DNA from: Bacteroidota bacterium
GTDB lineage: Bacteria > Bacteroidota > Bacteroidia > Chitinophagales > BACL12
NCBI GenBank assembly: GCA_016706865.1
Contig: JADJIS010000003.1
Coordinates: 124,001 to 188,000 of the forward strand
DNA length: 64,000 bases
Direction: 5' to 3'
Shown here: positions 1 to 9,440 of the stretch, one piece after another
Layout of the letters: every line of letters begins with the position of its first letter
How positions within the stretch are numbered: position 1 is the first letter of the stretch
Translations under genes and position numbers: made by a program
The notes under the pieces: generated by a model
The model's input: the letters and a program-made list of their open reading frames with translations, nothing else
Told to the model about the DNA's origin: nothing
Database searches by the model: none

Positions 1-2
1 AA

Positions 3-452
3 GCCTATAAAATTGCGATCGATTGTATTGAAGCATTTAATATGTATGGAATTCTTGCGGTGGAAATGTTTCTGACTAAAGAAGGGGAGATATTAATTAA
101 TGAGGTGGCGCCACGTGCGCATAACAGCGGACATCACACTATTGAAGCAAATTACACATCGCAATATGAACAATTATTGCGATGCATTTTTAATATTCCA
201 CTTGGTAGTACAGGAACCCGAAGCAGCTCTGTGATGATAAATATTTTGGGGGATGAAAATTTTAGTGGCGAGGCCAAATATTTGGGTTTAAAAAATTGTT
301 TGGAAATGGAAGGTGTTTATGTTCATCTTTATGGAAAAAAAATTACTAAACCATTCAGAAAAATGGGACATGTAACAATTATTGGAAGCGATGAAAAAGT
401 GTTGCGTGAAAAAGCGAATTTTGTAAAAGAAACATTGAAAGTGCAAAGTTGA
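3..452 (+). CDS. purK: PurK, N5-carboxyaminoimidazole ribonucleotide synthase, C-terminal part
   Basis: This is the 3' part of a gene that starts before the window; the frame is open from base 3. PurK uses ATP and bicarbonate to carboxylate aminoimidazole ribonucleotide in cytosolic purine synthesis. The visible part is the end of the ATP-grasp domain with its metal-binding stretch (INEVAPRAHNSGHHTIEA, near window base 100), where Glu and Asn bind Mg-ATP, and then the small C-terminal domain. An internal ATG at 42 is not the real start, because the reading before it (AYKIAIDCIEAFN) also fits the family. purE follows after 31 nt on the same strand, which is the usual PurK-PurE pairing and supports the call. 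Confidence 0.93.
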   Translation, partial: AYKIAIDCIEAFNMYGILAVEMFLTKEGEILINEVAPRAHNSGHHTIEANYTSQYEQLLRCIFNIPLGSTGTRSSSVMINILGDENFSGEAKYLGLKNCLEMEGVYVHLYGKKITKPFRKMGHVTIIGSDEKVLREKANFVKETLKVQS

Positions 453-483
453 ATTAATAATTTCTAGGCTTAATAATTATATT

Positions 484-1014
484 ATGAAAAAATCAAAATC
501 AGCAGTTCCCGTATTAAAAAAACAGCCATTGGTTAGTGTAATTATGGGAAGTGATTCTGATCTGCATATTATGCAGGACGCTGTTGATATTCTGAAAGAA
601 TTTGGTATCCCGGTGGAAGTTACCATTGTAAGTGCACATAGAACTCCAAAACGAATGGTAGATTTTGCTTCCAAAGCGCATGGTCGTGGTATATTAGTTA
701 TTATTGCAGGAGCCGGCGGCGCTGCGCATTTACCGGGTATGGTTGCTTCTATTTCTCCCTTACCAGTTATAGGGGTTCCGATAAAATCGAGTAATTCTAT
801 TGATGGATGGGATTCCATATTATCCATTCTTCAAATGCCCAATGGAGTTCCTGTTGCAACTGTAGCTTTAAATGCAGCAAAAAATGCAGGAATACTTGCT
901 GCAGAAATATTAGGTTGCAGCGACCTTGACATCCGTAATAAAATATTGGATTATAAAAAGAAATTGCAATTAACTGTAGAAGCGAAAGCTAAAAAAATGG
1001 AGAGATCGAATTAA
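484..1014 (+). CDS. purE: PurE, N5-CAIR mutase (class I)
   Basis: PurE moves the carboxylate of N5-CAIR to carbon 4 to give CAIR, the step after PurK in purine synthesis. The protein has 176 residues, close to the 160-175 usual for class I. The phosphate/substrate loop GSDSD lies at residues 22-26 and SAHRTP, with the catalytic His, at 50-55. The Gly/Ala-rich stretch GAGGAAHLPGM follows near residue 80. About 14 extra residues, rich in Lys and Ser, precede the conserved core. It lies 31 nt after purK and is probably cotranscribed. An open frame on the opposite strand over its 5' half is a shadow. Confidence 0.96.
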   Translation: MKKSKSAVPVLKKQPLVSVIMGSDSDLHIMQDAVDILKEFGIPVEVTIVSAHRTPKRMVDFASKAHGRGILVIIAGAGGAAHLPGMVASISPLPVIGVPIKSSNSIDGWDSILSILQMPNGVPVATVALNAAKNAGILAAEILGCSDLDIRNKILDYKKKLQLTVEAKAKKMERSN

Positions 1015-1025
1015 TATAGTTTGCT

Positions 1026-1165
1026 TCATTCCTTCATTCTTTCATTCTTTCATTCTTTCATTCTTTCATTCCTTTCCTCCTTCCCTCAGACCTGCACAGG
1101 TCTCCGAGACCTGTGAGGTCGTCGGACTTAATTCCTTCATTCTTTCATTCTTTCATTTCTTCACT
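1026..1165. repeat. Octamer tandem repeat (CATTCTTT) around a palindrome
   Basis: Two tracts of the 8-bp unit CATTCTTT (1026-1072 and 1132-1160) flank a GC-richer near-palindrome at 1089-1120. Its arms read GACCT-G-CACAGGTCTC and GAGACCTGTG-AGGTC, with one bulged G and a single base at the centre. The right-hand tract overlaps the stop codon and last codons of the minus-strand transporter gene. Function unknown; it may act as a bidirectional termination or repetitive extragenic element between two convergent genes. Confidence 0.8.
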
Positions 1166-2566
1166 CCTTTCCTTATCAATAGAAGCATTCAATTTTTTCT
1201 CATCAAAAAAGGCAAATATCATTGCAGCAATAAAACATAAAATAAAACCGAATACTCCTGATAATCTGATCCCTAATTCCTCAAAAGGTATTTTTTCAAA
1301 AACACCTGCTAAATATTTACCCAAACCTTTTGATTGATCCATACCGATTAAAATGGTGAAAATTACTATTCCCAATGTTTGGCCTAATTGTATAAATAAA
1401 CTTCTGATTGCAAAAAAAGTGGCTTCGCGATTTTCTTTTGTTTCCCGTGCATCTGCATGGGTAAGTTCTGCCAATATCACCGGCGGTAAAATACCCAAAA
1501 CTGAAAAAGGAACAGAGAGAATTGCAGCGAATAAATATGCTTCTGTTATATTATCCATTCCAAAATGTCCGAGATATCTCACTGTTGAAAAAACCGCCGA
1601 CAACATAATAAGTGAAACGAGGATCATCATTTTTTTAGAATATCGTTTCGCAAGGTAATAAACCAGTGGCGACCACAGCATGGCAAGCCCCACGGCTGTT
1701 GCAACCATACCTGTGCCATGTTTTTCCTCCAGATGTAAAAGCGCTTTTATATAATATAAGGCACCTGTTCCAATAATTGTTAAGGAAATGAAATAGGTAA
1801 AATCTGCAATAAGGTATAACAATACATTTTTATTGCGCAATACAGTTTTGAAATTATCTTTTATTGATTGTGTTACACGATTGGGAATAATATATTTTTT
1901 TTCATTGATAAAAACCGGAAGTAAAAGAAATAACCATCCAATTAAAAAAATGGTCCAAATAGCTAATTGAAATGCGCGAAATTTATCCTCAATATGAAAA
2001 GCATCCTGATAAAAATTAAGCAAGGCATTGGAAGCACTGGCAACCACAAGTCCAAGTGTATATGCAATTGATTGAAAGGTGGATATACGTAATTTTATTT
2101 CGCTGTTATACCCCAACTCAGGTAACAATGCATTATACGGTATCACATAAAAGGAGATAGCAATATTAAATGCGATCTGGATACCGGCAAGCCACCATAT
2201 ATTATTAAAACTTTCTGTTCTGTTTAACGGCATATATAATAATATACCTGTTATAAGAATTGGTAAAAGTGCAAATGCCATAAATGGAATTCTTCTCCCT
2301 TTTTTATGTTCACTTTTATCGCTTTGATGAGCAATAAATGGATCGATCACAGCATCTATCAAACGTGCACTTAAAACCACCAGGGTGAGAGCATTAATAA
2401 AACCAAGAATGGTGATCTTGGGAATGAGATTATTGAGCTCGGCATCTCCAACCGGTTGATAAAAATAGATAATGATGCCTGCAAGCAAATTCACTACTAT
2501 GCTCCATCCCATGGTTCCGGCCGCGTATAACAACTGTCCCCTTAATGGGATCTTTTCTACCTGCAT
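1145..2566 (-). CDS. MFS transporter of the GPH (glycoside-pentoside-hexuronide:cation symporter) type
   Basis: The protein has about 473 residues from the chosen start and roughly twelve hydrophobic segments, so it should be an inner-membrane permease. The start was set at 2566 (MQVEKIPLRGQ) because the usual GPH N-terminus, here LRGQLLYAAGTMGW, follows directly; an upstream ATG at 2608 would add an unlikely polar leader. The cytoplasmic loop after helix 2 has the family pattern: RLIDAVIDPFIAHQSDKSE followed by KKGRRIP. Substrate cannot be told from sequence; sugars, nucleosides or peptidoglycan fragments are possible. The gene ends inside the CATTCTTT repeat, with the last residues EEMKE encoded by it. 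Confidence 0.85.
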   Translation of the reverse strand: MQVEKIPLRGQLLYAAGTMGWSIVVNLLAGIIIYFYQPVGDAELNNLIPKITILGFINALTLVVLSARLIDAVIDPFIAHQSDKSEHKKGRRIPFMAFALLPILITGILLYMPLNRTESFNNIWWLAGIQIAFNIAISFYVIPYNALLPELGYNSEIKLRISTFQSIAYTLGLVVASASNALLNFYQDAFHIEDKFRAFQLAIWTIFLIGWLFLLLPVFINEKKYIIPNRVTQSIKDNFKTVLRNKNVLLYLIADFTYFISLTIIGTGALYYIKALLHLEEKHGTGMVATAVGLAMLWSPLVYYLAKRYSKKMMILVSLIMLSAVFSTVRYLGHFGMDNITEAYLFAAILSVPFSVLGILPPVILAELTHADARETKENREATFFAIRSLFIQLGQTLGIVIFTILIGMDQSKGLGKYLAGVFEKIPFEELGIRLSGVFGFILCFIAAMIFAFFDEKKLNASIDKERSEEMKE

Positions 2567-2784
2567 TTTACTATTCTGAAAATTCGAGTGCAAAAATAGG
2601 GTAAACAAAGCTTACCACTTTTTATTTTTTTGGGAATGGGAGCAAACCCAAGTTAGTTTGATGTAAAATGTGCTTTAGAACCATATTAAGCTGCGAATTT
2701 CCCAAAAAATGCTTTTGAATTTGTAAAATGTTCGTTAATCCCATGTCTCCGCGGTTTTAAACCTTTAAAATTGCCTAAATCGGT

Positions 2785-2792
2785 TAATTTTG
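2785..2792 (+). promoter_or_regulatory. Possible Bacteroidota -7 element
   Basis: TAATTTTG matches the TAnnTTTG consensus and lies 20 nt before the ATG of the esterase-like gene, which would give a short leader. No clear TTTG box is seen about 20 nt further upstream, so support is partial. The rest of 2609-2811 shows nothing else. Confidence 0.35.
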
Positions 2793-2811
2793 TGCCACGA
2801 AAATTAATAAA

Positions 2812-3867
2812 ATGAAAAAAGTTACCCTGTGTTTATTAGCCTTTGCTCTCCTGTTAGGCGCTTGCAAATCGAAATTGGAAAAAAAAGATCAAAGTCTTGA
2901 CGAAATGCAAGAGGAAGAACCAGGAAATTATGATCCTGTTTTATCCTCCGCATCGGCCACTCCTGTATATAAAAAGATTGGAGATTCCGTGGAGATGCAT
3001 TTAAATATATATTATCCGGAAAATCACCTTACAAATCTTCCTTCACCGGTAATTATTTATTTTTTTGGCGGCGCATTTATTCATGGAAGCCCAATACAGT
3101 TTGAAGAACACTGTAAATATTTTGCAGGTAGAGGAATTGTTGCCATTGCAGCAGATTATCGGGTTATTTCTAGAAATAAAGGAAATGCATTGAATTGTAT
3201 CTATGATGCAAAAAGTGCAATTCGTTACTTGCGTGAACATGCCCGGGAACTAAACATTGATCCTGATAAGATCGTGATGGCCGGTGGTTCAGCAGGTGCT
3301 TTTTTGGCAATAGAATGTGCTATCAATGATACCAAGTGGCAGGATGCAAGCGATAATGCTGCTGTTTCGCCGGTTCCCAACGCGTTAGTTTTGTTAAATC
3401 CTGTAGTTAATGCCATGGAACATAAATTCCGTATTGCAAAATTTCTGGATGATGAAAAGGCTCCTGAAAGTGAATCACACGCAAGTGAGATAGATCCTAT
3501 GACCCACATCAAACCTGGAATGCCTACTGCTATTGCATTTCATGGCACAGCGGATAAAATTTCAGCCTATAAATTTGTTAAACAATTTAGTGATGATTAT
3601 ATCGCCGCCGGTAATAAAATGGATCTGCATACTTATGAAGGTGAAAAACATGGTTTTACATCCATGCAGAACAAAGGCGGTAAATATTTTCTGGAATCGC
3701 TAAAATTAACCGATGAATTTATGATCAGCCTTGGATATCTTTCAGGCAGTCCTTCTGTGGAAACTATTAAAATTCCGGAGATGAAACCGCAAACAAATAA
3801 AAAGACCCCGAATCTTAAAAATAAGAAAATTAAAAAAGCAGAGGAAGCAGCGCCGAAACCTCAATAA
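2812..3867 (+). CDS. Alpha/beta hydrolase, esterase-like lipoprotein
   Basis: The 351-residue protein begins with a lipoprotein signal peptide; the lipobox LLGAC puts the lipidated Cys at residue 18, so it should be anchored in a membrane, often the outer membrane in this phylum. The fold is that of the carboxylesterase/BD-FAE group: an oxyanion-hole stretch (YFFGGAFIHGS) near residue 83, the nucleophile elbow GGSAG with Ser160, an Asp in FHGTADK near residue 245 and a His in GEKHGF near 280. The last 30 residues are Lys/Pro-rich and low in complexity. The substrate is unknown; ester-linked sugar side groups are one option. It stands alone on its strand, with DUF5916 after 102 nt. Confidence 0.85.
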   Translation: MKKVTLCLLAFALLLGACKSKLEKKDQSLDEMQEEEPGNYDPVLSSASATPVYKKIGDSVEMHLNIYYPENHLTNLPSPVIIYFFGGAFIHGSPIQFEEHCKYFAGRGIVAIAADYRVISRNKGNALNCIYDAKSAIRYLREHARELNIDPDKIVMAGGSAGAFLAIECAINDTKWQDASDNAAVSPVPNALVLLNPVVNAMEHKFRIAKFLDDEKAPESESHASEIDPMTHIKPGMPTAIAFHGTADKISAYKFVKQFSDDYIAAGNKMDLHTYEGEKHGFTSMQNKGGKYFLESLKLTDEFMISLGYLSGSPSVETIKIPEMKPQTNKKTPNLKNKKIKKAEEAAPKPQ

Positions 3868-3969
3868 ATAGCATGAATAATACTTTAAGTGTGTTAACAT
3901 CAATTAACACCTTAAACAATGATTTTTATTAAAAAAAGAAATACTATTGCAATTAATAGTATTTTTTTT

Positions 3970-6426
3970 ATGCGCAGAATTTTTACAATTATCCTATCCA
4001 TTTTTTCCTTAGTTGAATTGGATGCTCAGTCGGCTGAAAAAAGAGAATTGTTAGCCAAAAGAATATCCGGAGATATTCAGATAGACGGAATTCTAAATGA
4101 TACACAGTGGGAGGATGTTCAGGCTGCTGATAATTTTACGCAATTTCAATTTAACTGGAGTATTCCTTCCGCATTTCGAACGGAAATGAAGGTGGTTTAT
4201 GATAATACTGCCATTTATGTAGGGGCAATTATGTACGACGCCGCACCTGATAGTATAGAAAAATCTCTTACTGCAAGAGATGAATTTGGCATAGCCGATT
4301 TTATAGGAATTATAATTGATCCTTACCAGGAAGGATTAAATGGATTGGAATTTTTTGTAACGGCAAGTGGTGTGCAGGGAGAGGCAAAAAGTTATCCGCA
4401 GGGTGGTGGATCAAGTGAAGATTTTGCATGGGACGCAGTTTGGGTGAGTGAGGTTACTATTACTGAAAATGGTTGGGTAGCGGAATTAAAAATTCCTTAT
4501 TCTGCAATTCGTTTTCCAAATGAAAAAGAACAAACATGGGGAATTAATTTTGTACGCGAGGTAAAAAGAAATCGCGACAAAAGTGCATGGAACCCAATTG
4601 ATCCGGAAATTCAGGGATTTATTAATCAAAGTGGAATTTTAAAAGGAATAAATGATATTGAAGCTCCATTAAGATTGTCGGTTTCTCCATACGTATCGGC
4701 TTATTATGATGTTTATTCAGATTTTGAAAATGACATCACCTCGCATTCTACAAGTTTTAATGGAGGCGCGGATCTCAAGGTTGGATTAAATGATGCATTT
4801 ACTTTAGACATGACTTTGATACCTGATTTTGGGCAAGTGCAAAGTGATAATCAGATTTTAAATCTTACTCCCTTTGAAACATATTTTGTTGAACAACGTC
4901 AGTTTTTTACAGAGGGTACAGAATTATTTAATAAAGGAGATCTGTTTTATTCCCGAAGGGTGGGAAGTACACCTTATAATTATTATGGTGTTGAATCTAT
5001 GATAGATACTGCCAGTGAAATAATAAGTAATCCTTCTCAGTCGCATTTACTTAATGCAATTAAGGTAACAGGCAGAACTGCAAAGGGTTTGGGCATAGGA
5101 ATCTTTAATGCAATTGAGGGAGAAACTTATGCCATTGTACGGGATTCTGCAGATCATGAATTCTCCCTTTTAACAGGACCGAGAACGAATTATAATGTTA
5201 TGGCATTTGATCAAAGTTTAAAAAATAATTCTTTTATAAGTTTTGTAAATACAAATGTTTTAAGGGATGATGAATATTATGATGCTAATGTTTCTGGTTT
5301 ATCGTTTCAATTCAATGATGAGAAAAATATCTGGGGAATTAAAGGAGGAGGAGCGGCAAGTCAGAAATTTTTTCCGGAGGCAGAAAGTTCTGAACTAGGA
5401 TTTAAACATTATTTATTCGCAGGAAAAATGGGTGGGAAAAAACAATTTCAAGCCGGGTATGAATATACCGATGGCACCTACGATCCTAACGATCTGGGCT
5501 TTCTTCAAATAAATAATCTGGTGAATTTCAATCTCAACACCAGTTACCATGAATACGAACCCTTTTGGCATTTTAATGAATATAATTTTTATCTGGAAAC
5601 TAATTATACCCGACTTGTAGATCCTAGTGTATTTCACAATTACAACATTTATGGAGAAACATATGCTGGATTTAAAAATTATTTATTTGCCGGATTATGG
5701 TTTGATATGGAACCTATCACCACCTACGATTATTTTGAACCACGTGTATTTGGAAGGTTCTACACCTATCCTGTTAATTATAATTTTGGAGGATGGCTTT
5801 CCACTAATTACAGCAAAAAATTCGCCATTGATGTGAACAGTAATTTCAGAATATTTGATGAAGAAGGCAGATACCGATTAAATATAGATTTATCACCAAG
5901 ATACAGGGTTAACGACAAAATATTGATCATAGCCAGTGCCGGAAGATTTTTTTGGCCTAATGATATAGGTTGGGTTAATTTCAGCGCAGACTCCATCATT
6001 TTTGGCAGAAGAGATAACTTAACCATGGAAACATTTTTACAGGTAAATTATACACCTAATGTAAAGATGAGTTTCTCCTTGAGAGGCCGCCATTATTGGA
6101 GTTATGCCGAATATAAAGAATTCTACAATTTGGGTGATGACGGATATCTTGAGCCAACAAGTTATAATACTTTTAATGCAAAAGGAAATTCAACGGATGA
6201 TGTTAATTTTAATGCATTTAATGTTGACTTGGTTTACACCTGGTTTTTCGCTCCGGGAAGTGAATTGAACATTGTCTGGAAAAATTCTATCTATCAATAT
6301 GGATCGTTGTTGCCGGAGAATTATTTTAGTGATCTTGGAACCGTTTTTGATTCACCGCAATCCAATAATTTTTCCATAAAGGTGTTGTATTATCTCGACT
6401 ATCTGTATCTCAAGAAAAAGGGATAG
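3970..6426 (+). CDS. DUF5916 protein: CBM9-like domain plus outer-membrane beta-barrel
   Basis: I place the start at 3970, where a signal peptide begins (MRRIFTIILSIFSLVELDAQS); an ATG 51 nt upstream would add a polar leader. Residues of about 20-200 form a carbohydrate-binding family 9-like domain, with the typical opening IQIDGILNDTQWEDV and the AIYVGAIMYD strand. The remaining 600 or so residues are rich in alternating aromatic strands and match the DUF5916 region, which is predicted to be an outer-membrane barrel. Roles reported for the family are vague; glycan binding or uptake at the surface is inferred. There is no T9SS tail: it ends YYLDYLYLKKKG, with aromatic residues near the C-terminus as in barrels. 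Confidence 0.85.
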   Translation: MRRIFTIILSIFSLVELDAQSAEKRELLAKRISGDIQIDGILNDTQWEDVQAADNFTQFQFNWSIPSAFRTEMKVVYDNTAIYVGAIMYDAAPDSIEKSLTARDEFGIADFIGIIIDPYQEGLNGLEFFVTASGVQGEAKSYPQGGGSSEDFAWDAVWVSEVTITENGWVAELKIPYSAIRFPNEKEQTWGINFVREVKRNRDKSAWNPIDPEIQGFINQSGILKGINDIEAPLRLSVSPYVSAYYDVYSDFENDITSHSTSFNGGADLKVGLNDAFTLDMTLIPDFGQVQSDNQILNLTPFETYFVEQRQFFTEGTELFNKGDLFYSRRVGSTPYNYYGVESMIDTASEIISNPSQSHLLNAIKVTGRTAKGLGIGIFNAIEGETYAIVRDSADHEFSLLTGPRTNYNVMAFDQSLKNNSFISFVNTNVLRDDEYYDANVSGLSFQFNDEKNIWGIKGGGAASQKFFPEAESSELGFKHYLFAGKMGGKKQFQAGYEYTDGTYDPNDLGFLQINNLVNFNLNTSYHEYEPFWHFNEYNFYLETNYTRLVDPSVFHNYNIYGETYAGFKNYLFAGLWFDMEPITTYDYFEPRVFGRFYTYPVNYNFGGWLSTNYSKKFAIDVNSNFRIFDEEGRYRLNIDLSPRYRVNDKILIIASAGRFFWPNDIGWVNFSADSIIFGRRDNLTMETFLQVNYTPNVKMSFSLRGRHYWSYAEYKEFYNLGDDGYLEPTSYNTFNAKGNSTDDVNFNAFNVDLVYTWFFAPGSELNIVWKNSIYQYGSLLPENYFSDLGTVFDSPQSNNFSIKVLYYLDYLYLKKKG

Positions 6427-6461
6427 AATACTTTTGTATTTTTGATTCAGGGAAATCAAGA

Positions 6462-7874
6462 ATGCGTTTTTATTTTATAATATTATTGCTGACCTCTTTT
6501 TCTGCTTCTTTAAAAGCGCAGATTACTTATTCCACACTGAATTTTGGGGATACTACATCTAATAATCGTGGTTCTGCTTCACTCGTAGATGCCGATCTAA
6601 ATGTTTATTTTGCAGGAACCATTTCTAATGGATTAATGGAAAGTGACGATGTTGCTCTATATAAGTTCGGAATGGATGGAAACATTATTTGGAATTACAA
6701 TTATGGAAATGAGGAAAGTGAGTTTGTAAATAATATGGTGTTTACGATCGATAGTTTTTTAATCATTTGTGGAGATGTTCGTGATGTGGAAACAAGTGAT
6801 CTCGATGGATTTATTATGAAATTTGACAGATCAGGAACTTTGATCTTTTATCAAACTTATGGTTCTGATTCTACCATTGAGGATTTTTATGGTATAACAA
6901 TTCTTCAAGATGGGAATATTGCGATAACCGGATTTATTACCTCAACAGTAGGAACCGGAAACGATGTCTTGTTTGTTGAATATTCTACAGATGGTAATGT
7001 ATTAAATGAGTTTGTTTTTGGTTCAAACATGAATGATGTTGGAATGGGAATTGCTGAAACGGAAGAGGGTGACATTATAATCAGCGGCGACCGTGCAACT
7101 ACTGGATTATATTATAATGCATTTATTGCAAAAATTAATAACTCCAATGAAATCGTGTGGGATCACTTTGTAAGTTTGCCGGTAAACAGCGGATGTAAAA
7201 CATTACAAAAAACATTAGCGGGAGATTTTATTTTATGTGGAGAAACAGCATCAGAGATCTCGCCATTGTTTGATATTTTGCTCGTTACTTTTGATAGTGA
7301 TGGAACTATTATCCTCCTCAATACCATTCCCGGAATAGGGGTGGAGGCTGCATACGATATTACTGAGGCTCAATCCGGAGAATATTTCCTTACAGGCTTT
7401 GGATATAATCCGTCAACGGAGAACAATGATATTATTGTGGTTTATGTAGATAATACTTTAACCGAAATTGAACGAAAATATTTTGGCGGAACAGGTGCTG
7501 ACCTCGGTTATGATATTAAAACGGATGGTTTTGGTAATTTCTGGGTGAGTGGATTTACTGCAGTTGGTGATAATGTAATGTTTACACTTATTTATGATGG
7601 ATTTGATTTAATAACGGAAATAAAAACGGATGAATTCCTCAAAATGAATATTGATGTCTACCCAAATCCGGCACAAGGTTATATTATTATCCAATCAAAA
7701 GTAATTCTGGATAAATTTGAAATAGTTGATATATATGGAAGGATCTTATATGCGGAAACGTATCCGCAATTGAAAAACAAAATAGCGTTATCCCCAAATT
7801 TTAAAAATGGATTGCTATTAATAAAAATGTATCAAGGGAATGAGGTCTATACTAAAAAAATAATAGCCGGATAA
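6462..7874 (+). CDS. Secreted T9SS cargo with beta-propeller-like repeats
   Basis: The 470-residue protein has a signal peptide (cut after LKAQ, near residue 20) and then repeated units of about 50 residues with an aspartate-rich turn and a W/Y-rich strand (for example IIWNYNYGNEESEFVNNMV). These resemble the delta-60/SBBP propeller repeats found in surface proteins. The final 80 residues are a T9SS type A sorting domain opening with MNIDVYPNPAQGYI and closing with YTKKIIAG. It should be exported across the outer membrane and then released or attached. It follows the DUF5916 gene by 35 nt and may share its transcript. Ligand unknown. Confidence 0.8.
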   Translation: MRFYFIILLLTSFSASLKAQITYSTLNFGDTTSNNRGSASLVDADLNVYFAGTISNGLMESDDVALYKFGMDGNIIWNYNYGNEESEFVNNMVFTIDSFLIICGDVRDVETSDLDGFIMKFDRSGTLIFYQTYGSDSTIEDFYGITILQDGNIAITGFITSTVGTGNDVLFVEYSTDGNVLNEFVFGSNMNDVGMGIAETEEGDIIISGDRATTGLYYNAFIAKINNSNEIVWDHFVSLPVNSGCKTLQKTLAGDFILCGETASEISPLFDILLVTFDSDGTIILLNTIPGIGVEAAYDITEAQSGEYFLTGFGYNPSTENNDIIVVYVDNTLTEIERKYFGGTGADLGYDIKTDGFGNFWVSGFTAVGDNVMFTLIYDGFDLITEIKTDEFLKMNIDVYPNPAQGYIIIQSKVILDKFEIVDIYGRILYAETYPQLKNKIALSPNFKNGLLLIKMYQGNEVYTKKIIAG

Positions 7875-7891
7875 TTATACATTACCCGGCT
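7865..7891. terminator. Hairpin between convergent genes
   Basis: AGCCGG and CCGGCT with inner TAAT/ATTA form a stem of about ten pairs with one mismatch around the loop TATAC. It overlaps the stop of the plus-strand gene and lies just beyond the 3' end of the minus-strand OmpH gene. There is no long T-run on either side, so terminator activity is likely but not certain. Confidence 0.5.
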
Positions 7892-7912
7892 ACAAATCTG
7901 GTCTTAATTAAT

Positions 7913-8419
7913 TTATTGAATATTAAGTTTTTTCTTCACCAAAGGTAAAATATCATCACCATCCGGAGCCATTATTAAAATAGAAAGTGAATTATCAATT
8001 ACATAGGTATATCCGTTTTCTTTTGCAACTGTTTTAATGATCTCTGTTGTACTTGTGATCAAAGGTTGAAATAATTCCGCTTTTTTAGCATCCAATTTTT
8101 GTTGGGAAGTTTGTTCGTATTGTTGAATGCGTTGTTCCAATAACATTGCATCCTGAATTTTTGCTTCTCTTGCAACTTCACTTAAAGCGGCATTACCTTG
8201 AATTTCATTCACTAAACGCTGATATTCGGTTGCATAAGATTGATATAGAGAGTCGAATTCATTTGCGTAAGCTATTAATTTGGCATTTGCTTCCTTTGCT
8301 TCAGGCATTGCTTCCAATAATGCCTGTGAATTAATATAGGCTATTTTGGCTTGCTGAGCTTGAGCTAAAGTTGCGGCTGTAACAATAATTAATACTAAAA
8401 TAATTTTGATCTGCTTCAT
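7913..8419 (-). CDS. OmpH/Skp family periplasmic chaperone
   Basis: The 168-residue protein has a cleaved signal peptide (ending AQAQQ) and the OmpH family core: AKIAYINSQALLEAMPEAK at the start, a long charged helical region (about residues 45-110) that forms the coiled-coil tentacle, and the closing strand YTYVIDNSLSIL. Skp-type chaperones hold unfolded outer-membrane proteins in the periplasm. Its role here would be to help the many barrel and surface proteins of such a genome. It lies 53 nt downstream of the Trp-repeat gene on the same strand and may be cotranscribed with it. Confidence 0.9.
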   Translation of the reverse strand: MKQIKIILVLIIVTAATLAQAQQAKIAYINSQALLEAMPEAKEANAKLIAYANEFDSLYQSYATEYQRLVNEIQGNAALSEVAREAKIQDAMLLEQRIQQYEQTSQQKLDAKKAELFQPLITSTTEIIKTVAKENGYTYVIDNSLSILIMAPDGDDILPLVKKKLNIQ

Positions 8420-8472
8420 ATTTTATTTTTAAAATGAAGGGCAAAGATAGTCAAATGGCGCATATCCTCAAA

Positions 8473-9438
8473 TTAGCGGTCAGCCTTGCCCAGAATAATA
8501 AGTGTGATTATAGCGAGTGGTACATCACCTTCCACCTGCCATTGTAATTCCTGATCAAACTTCCACATAGGCCTTACAATGTCCCCTTCAATGGTCCACA
8601 TCAGGTCGGGATTGGAGTCCCAGAAGGGTTTTAGCACATTGTCGGTCCAACTCCATTGGTTTTGAACTCCACTATCCCAAAATGGTTTTAACATATTTCC
8701 ATCCCAGATCCATTCCGATTGAGGATCGGTACTCCAAACCGGTTTTAAATATTTACCATCAAATGACCATTCATCTTCAGATCGGTAGCCCCAGGCTGGT
8801 TTTAATATCTTCCCATCCCAAACCCATTCGTAATATGGTCCATGATCAAGATATGGACGAATATAACTTTGTACAGGCATTCCAACCTCTGGTTCTAAAC
8901 TTTGCATCTTTGCGCGTACTTTTTCATCCAGTGAAAAGTGTTTTATATATAAATGTGCAGCCATCACCAATTGCACCTGCGATGTGAATTTACCTTGAGC
9001 TACTCCTATGTAGGTATTTGTTATTCCTTCATACACATTAAGCACTGAGTCGTTTATTTTTTCGAAGGTACAGAGTTTTTCATTCTCTTTATCTATTGGA
9101 TGATCACCTAAAAAAAACTCTGAATTTTGAGTGATGTATTGAATTGTTTTTGCATCGTTCTGGTAGATCAGTCCCACTTTTTTGCTGAGGATGTCCTTTG
9201 CATTCACCGTAAATAACATATTCTGCCTTGAATTGGTATCACGCGCATAAATGATGTTTCCCTGTATGGTATAAGCAATTTCCGTTTCAGAAACATAAAC
9301 CTTATTGTCAGAAATATTCCCGATTATTGTGGTGGAGTCGATGAACAAATAAATATTGCCATTTTGAGCATTCGTCAAATTGGTTAATAGCAGACTTGCC
9401 ACAAAAAACAACAATTGATATCTAACAATTTTATTCAT
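8473..9438 (-). CDS. Secreted protein with five to six 19-residue Trp repeats
   Basis: I do not recognise the family. The 321-residue protein has a signal peptide (cut near TNAQN, residue 25), a globular part of about 175 residues, and then, from residue 204, repeats of exactly 19 residues with the pattern x-W-x-aromatic-[DE]-G-x-x-[LV]-[KR]-P-x-W (examples: EWVWDGKILKPAW, EWIWDGNMLKPFW). Five are complete and a sixth breaks off into a hydrophobic tail (VPLAIITLIILGKADR) that could be a short membrane segment. The regular W and P positions suggest a small beta-repeat fold. Its start codon lies 2 nt from that of mtnA on the other strand. Confidence 0.75.
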   Translation of the reverse strand: MNKIVRYQLLFFVASLLLTNLTNAQNGNIYLFIDSTTIIGNISDNKVYVSETEIAYTIQGNIIYARDTNSRQNMLFTVNAKDILSKKVGLIYQNDAKTIQYITQNSEFFLGDHPIDKENEKLCTFEKINDSVLNVYEGITNTYIGVAQGKFTSQVQLVMAAHLYIKHFSLDEKVRAKMQSLEPEVGMPVQSYIRPYLDHGPYYEWVWDGKILKPAWGYRSEDEWSFDGKYLKPVWSTDPQSEWIWDGNMLKPFWDSGVQNQWSWTDNVLKPFWDSNPDLMWTIEGDIVRPMWKFDQELQWQVEGDVPLAIITLIILGKADR

Positions 9439-9440
9439 CT

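Noticed and set aside
477..827. Minus-strand open frame across purE
   Set aside because: It is the antisense of a well-recognised gene and has no recognisable protein features.
1113..1658. Two plus-strand open frames across the transporter gene
   Set aside because: They mirror the MFS gene in antisense; their composition reflects reverse-complemented membrane helices.
3919..3969. Upstream ATG of the DUF5916 gene
   Set aside because: It would put a polar, Lys-rich leader before a proper signal peptide that starts at 3970.
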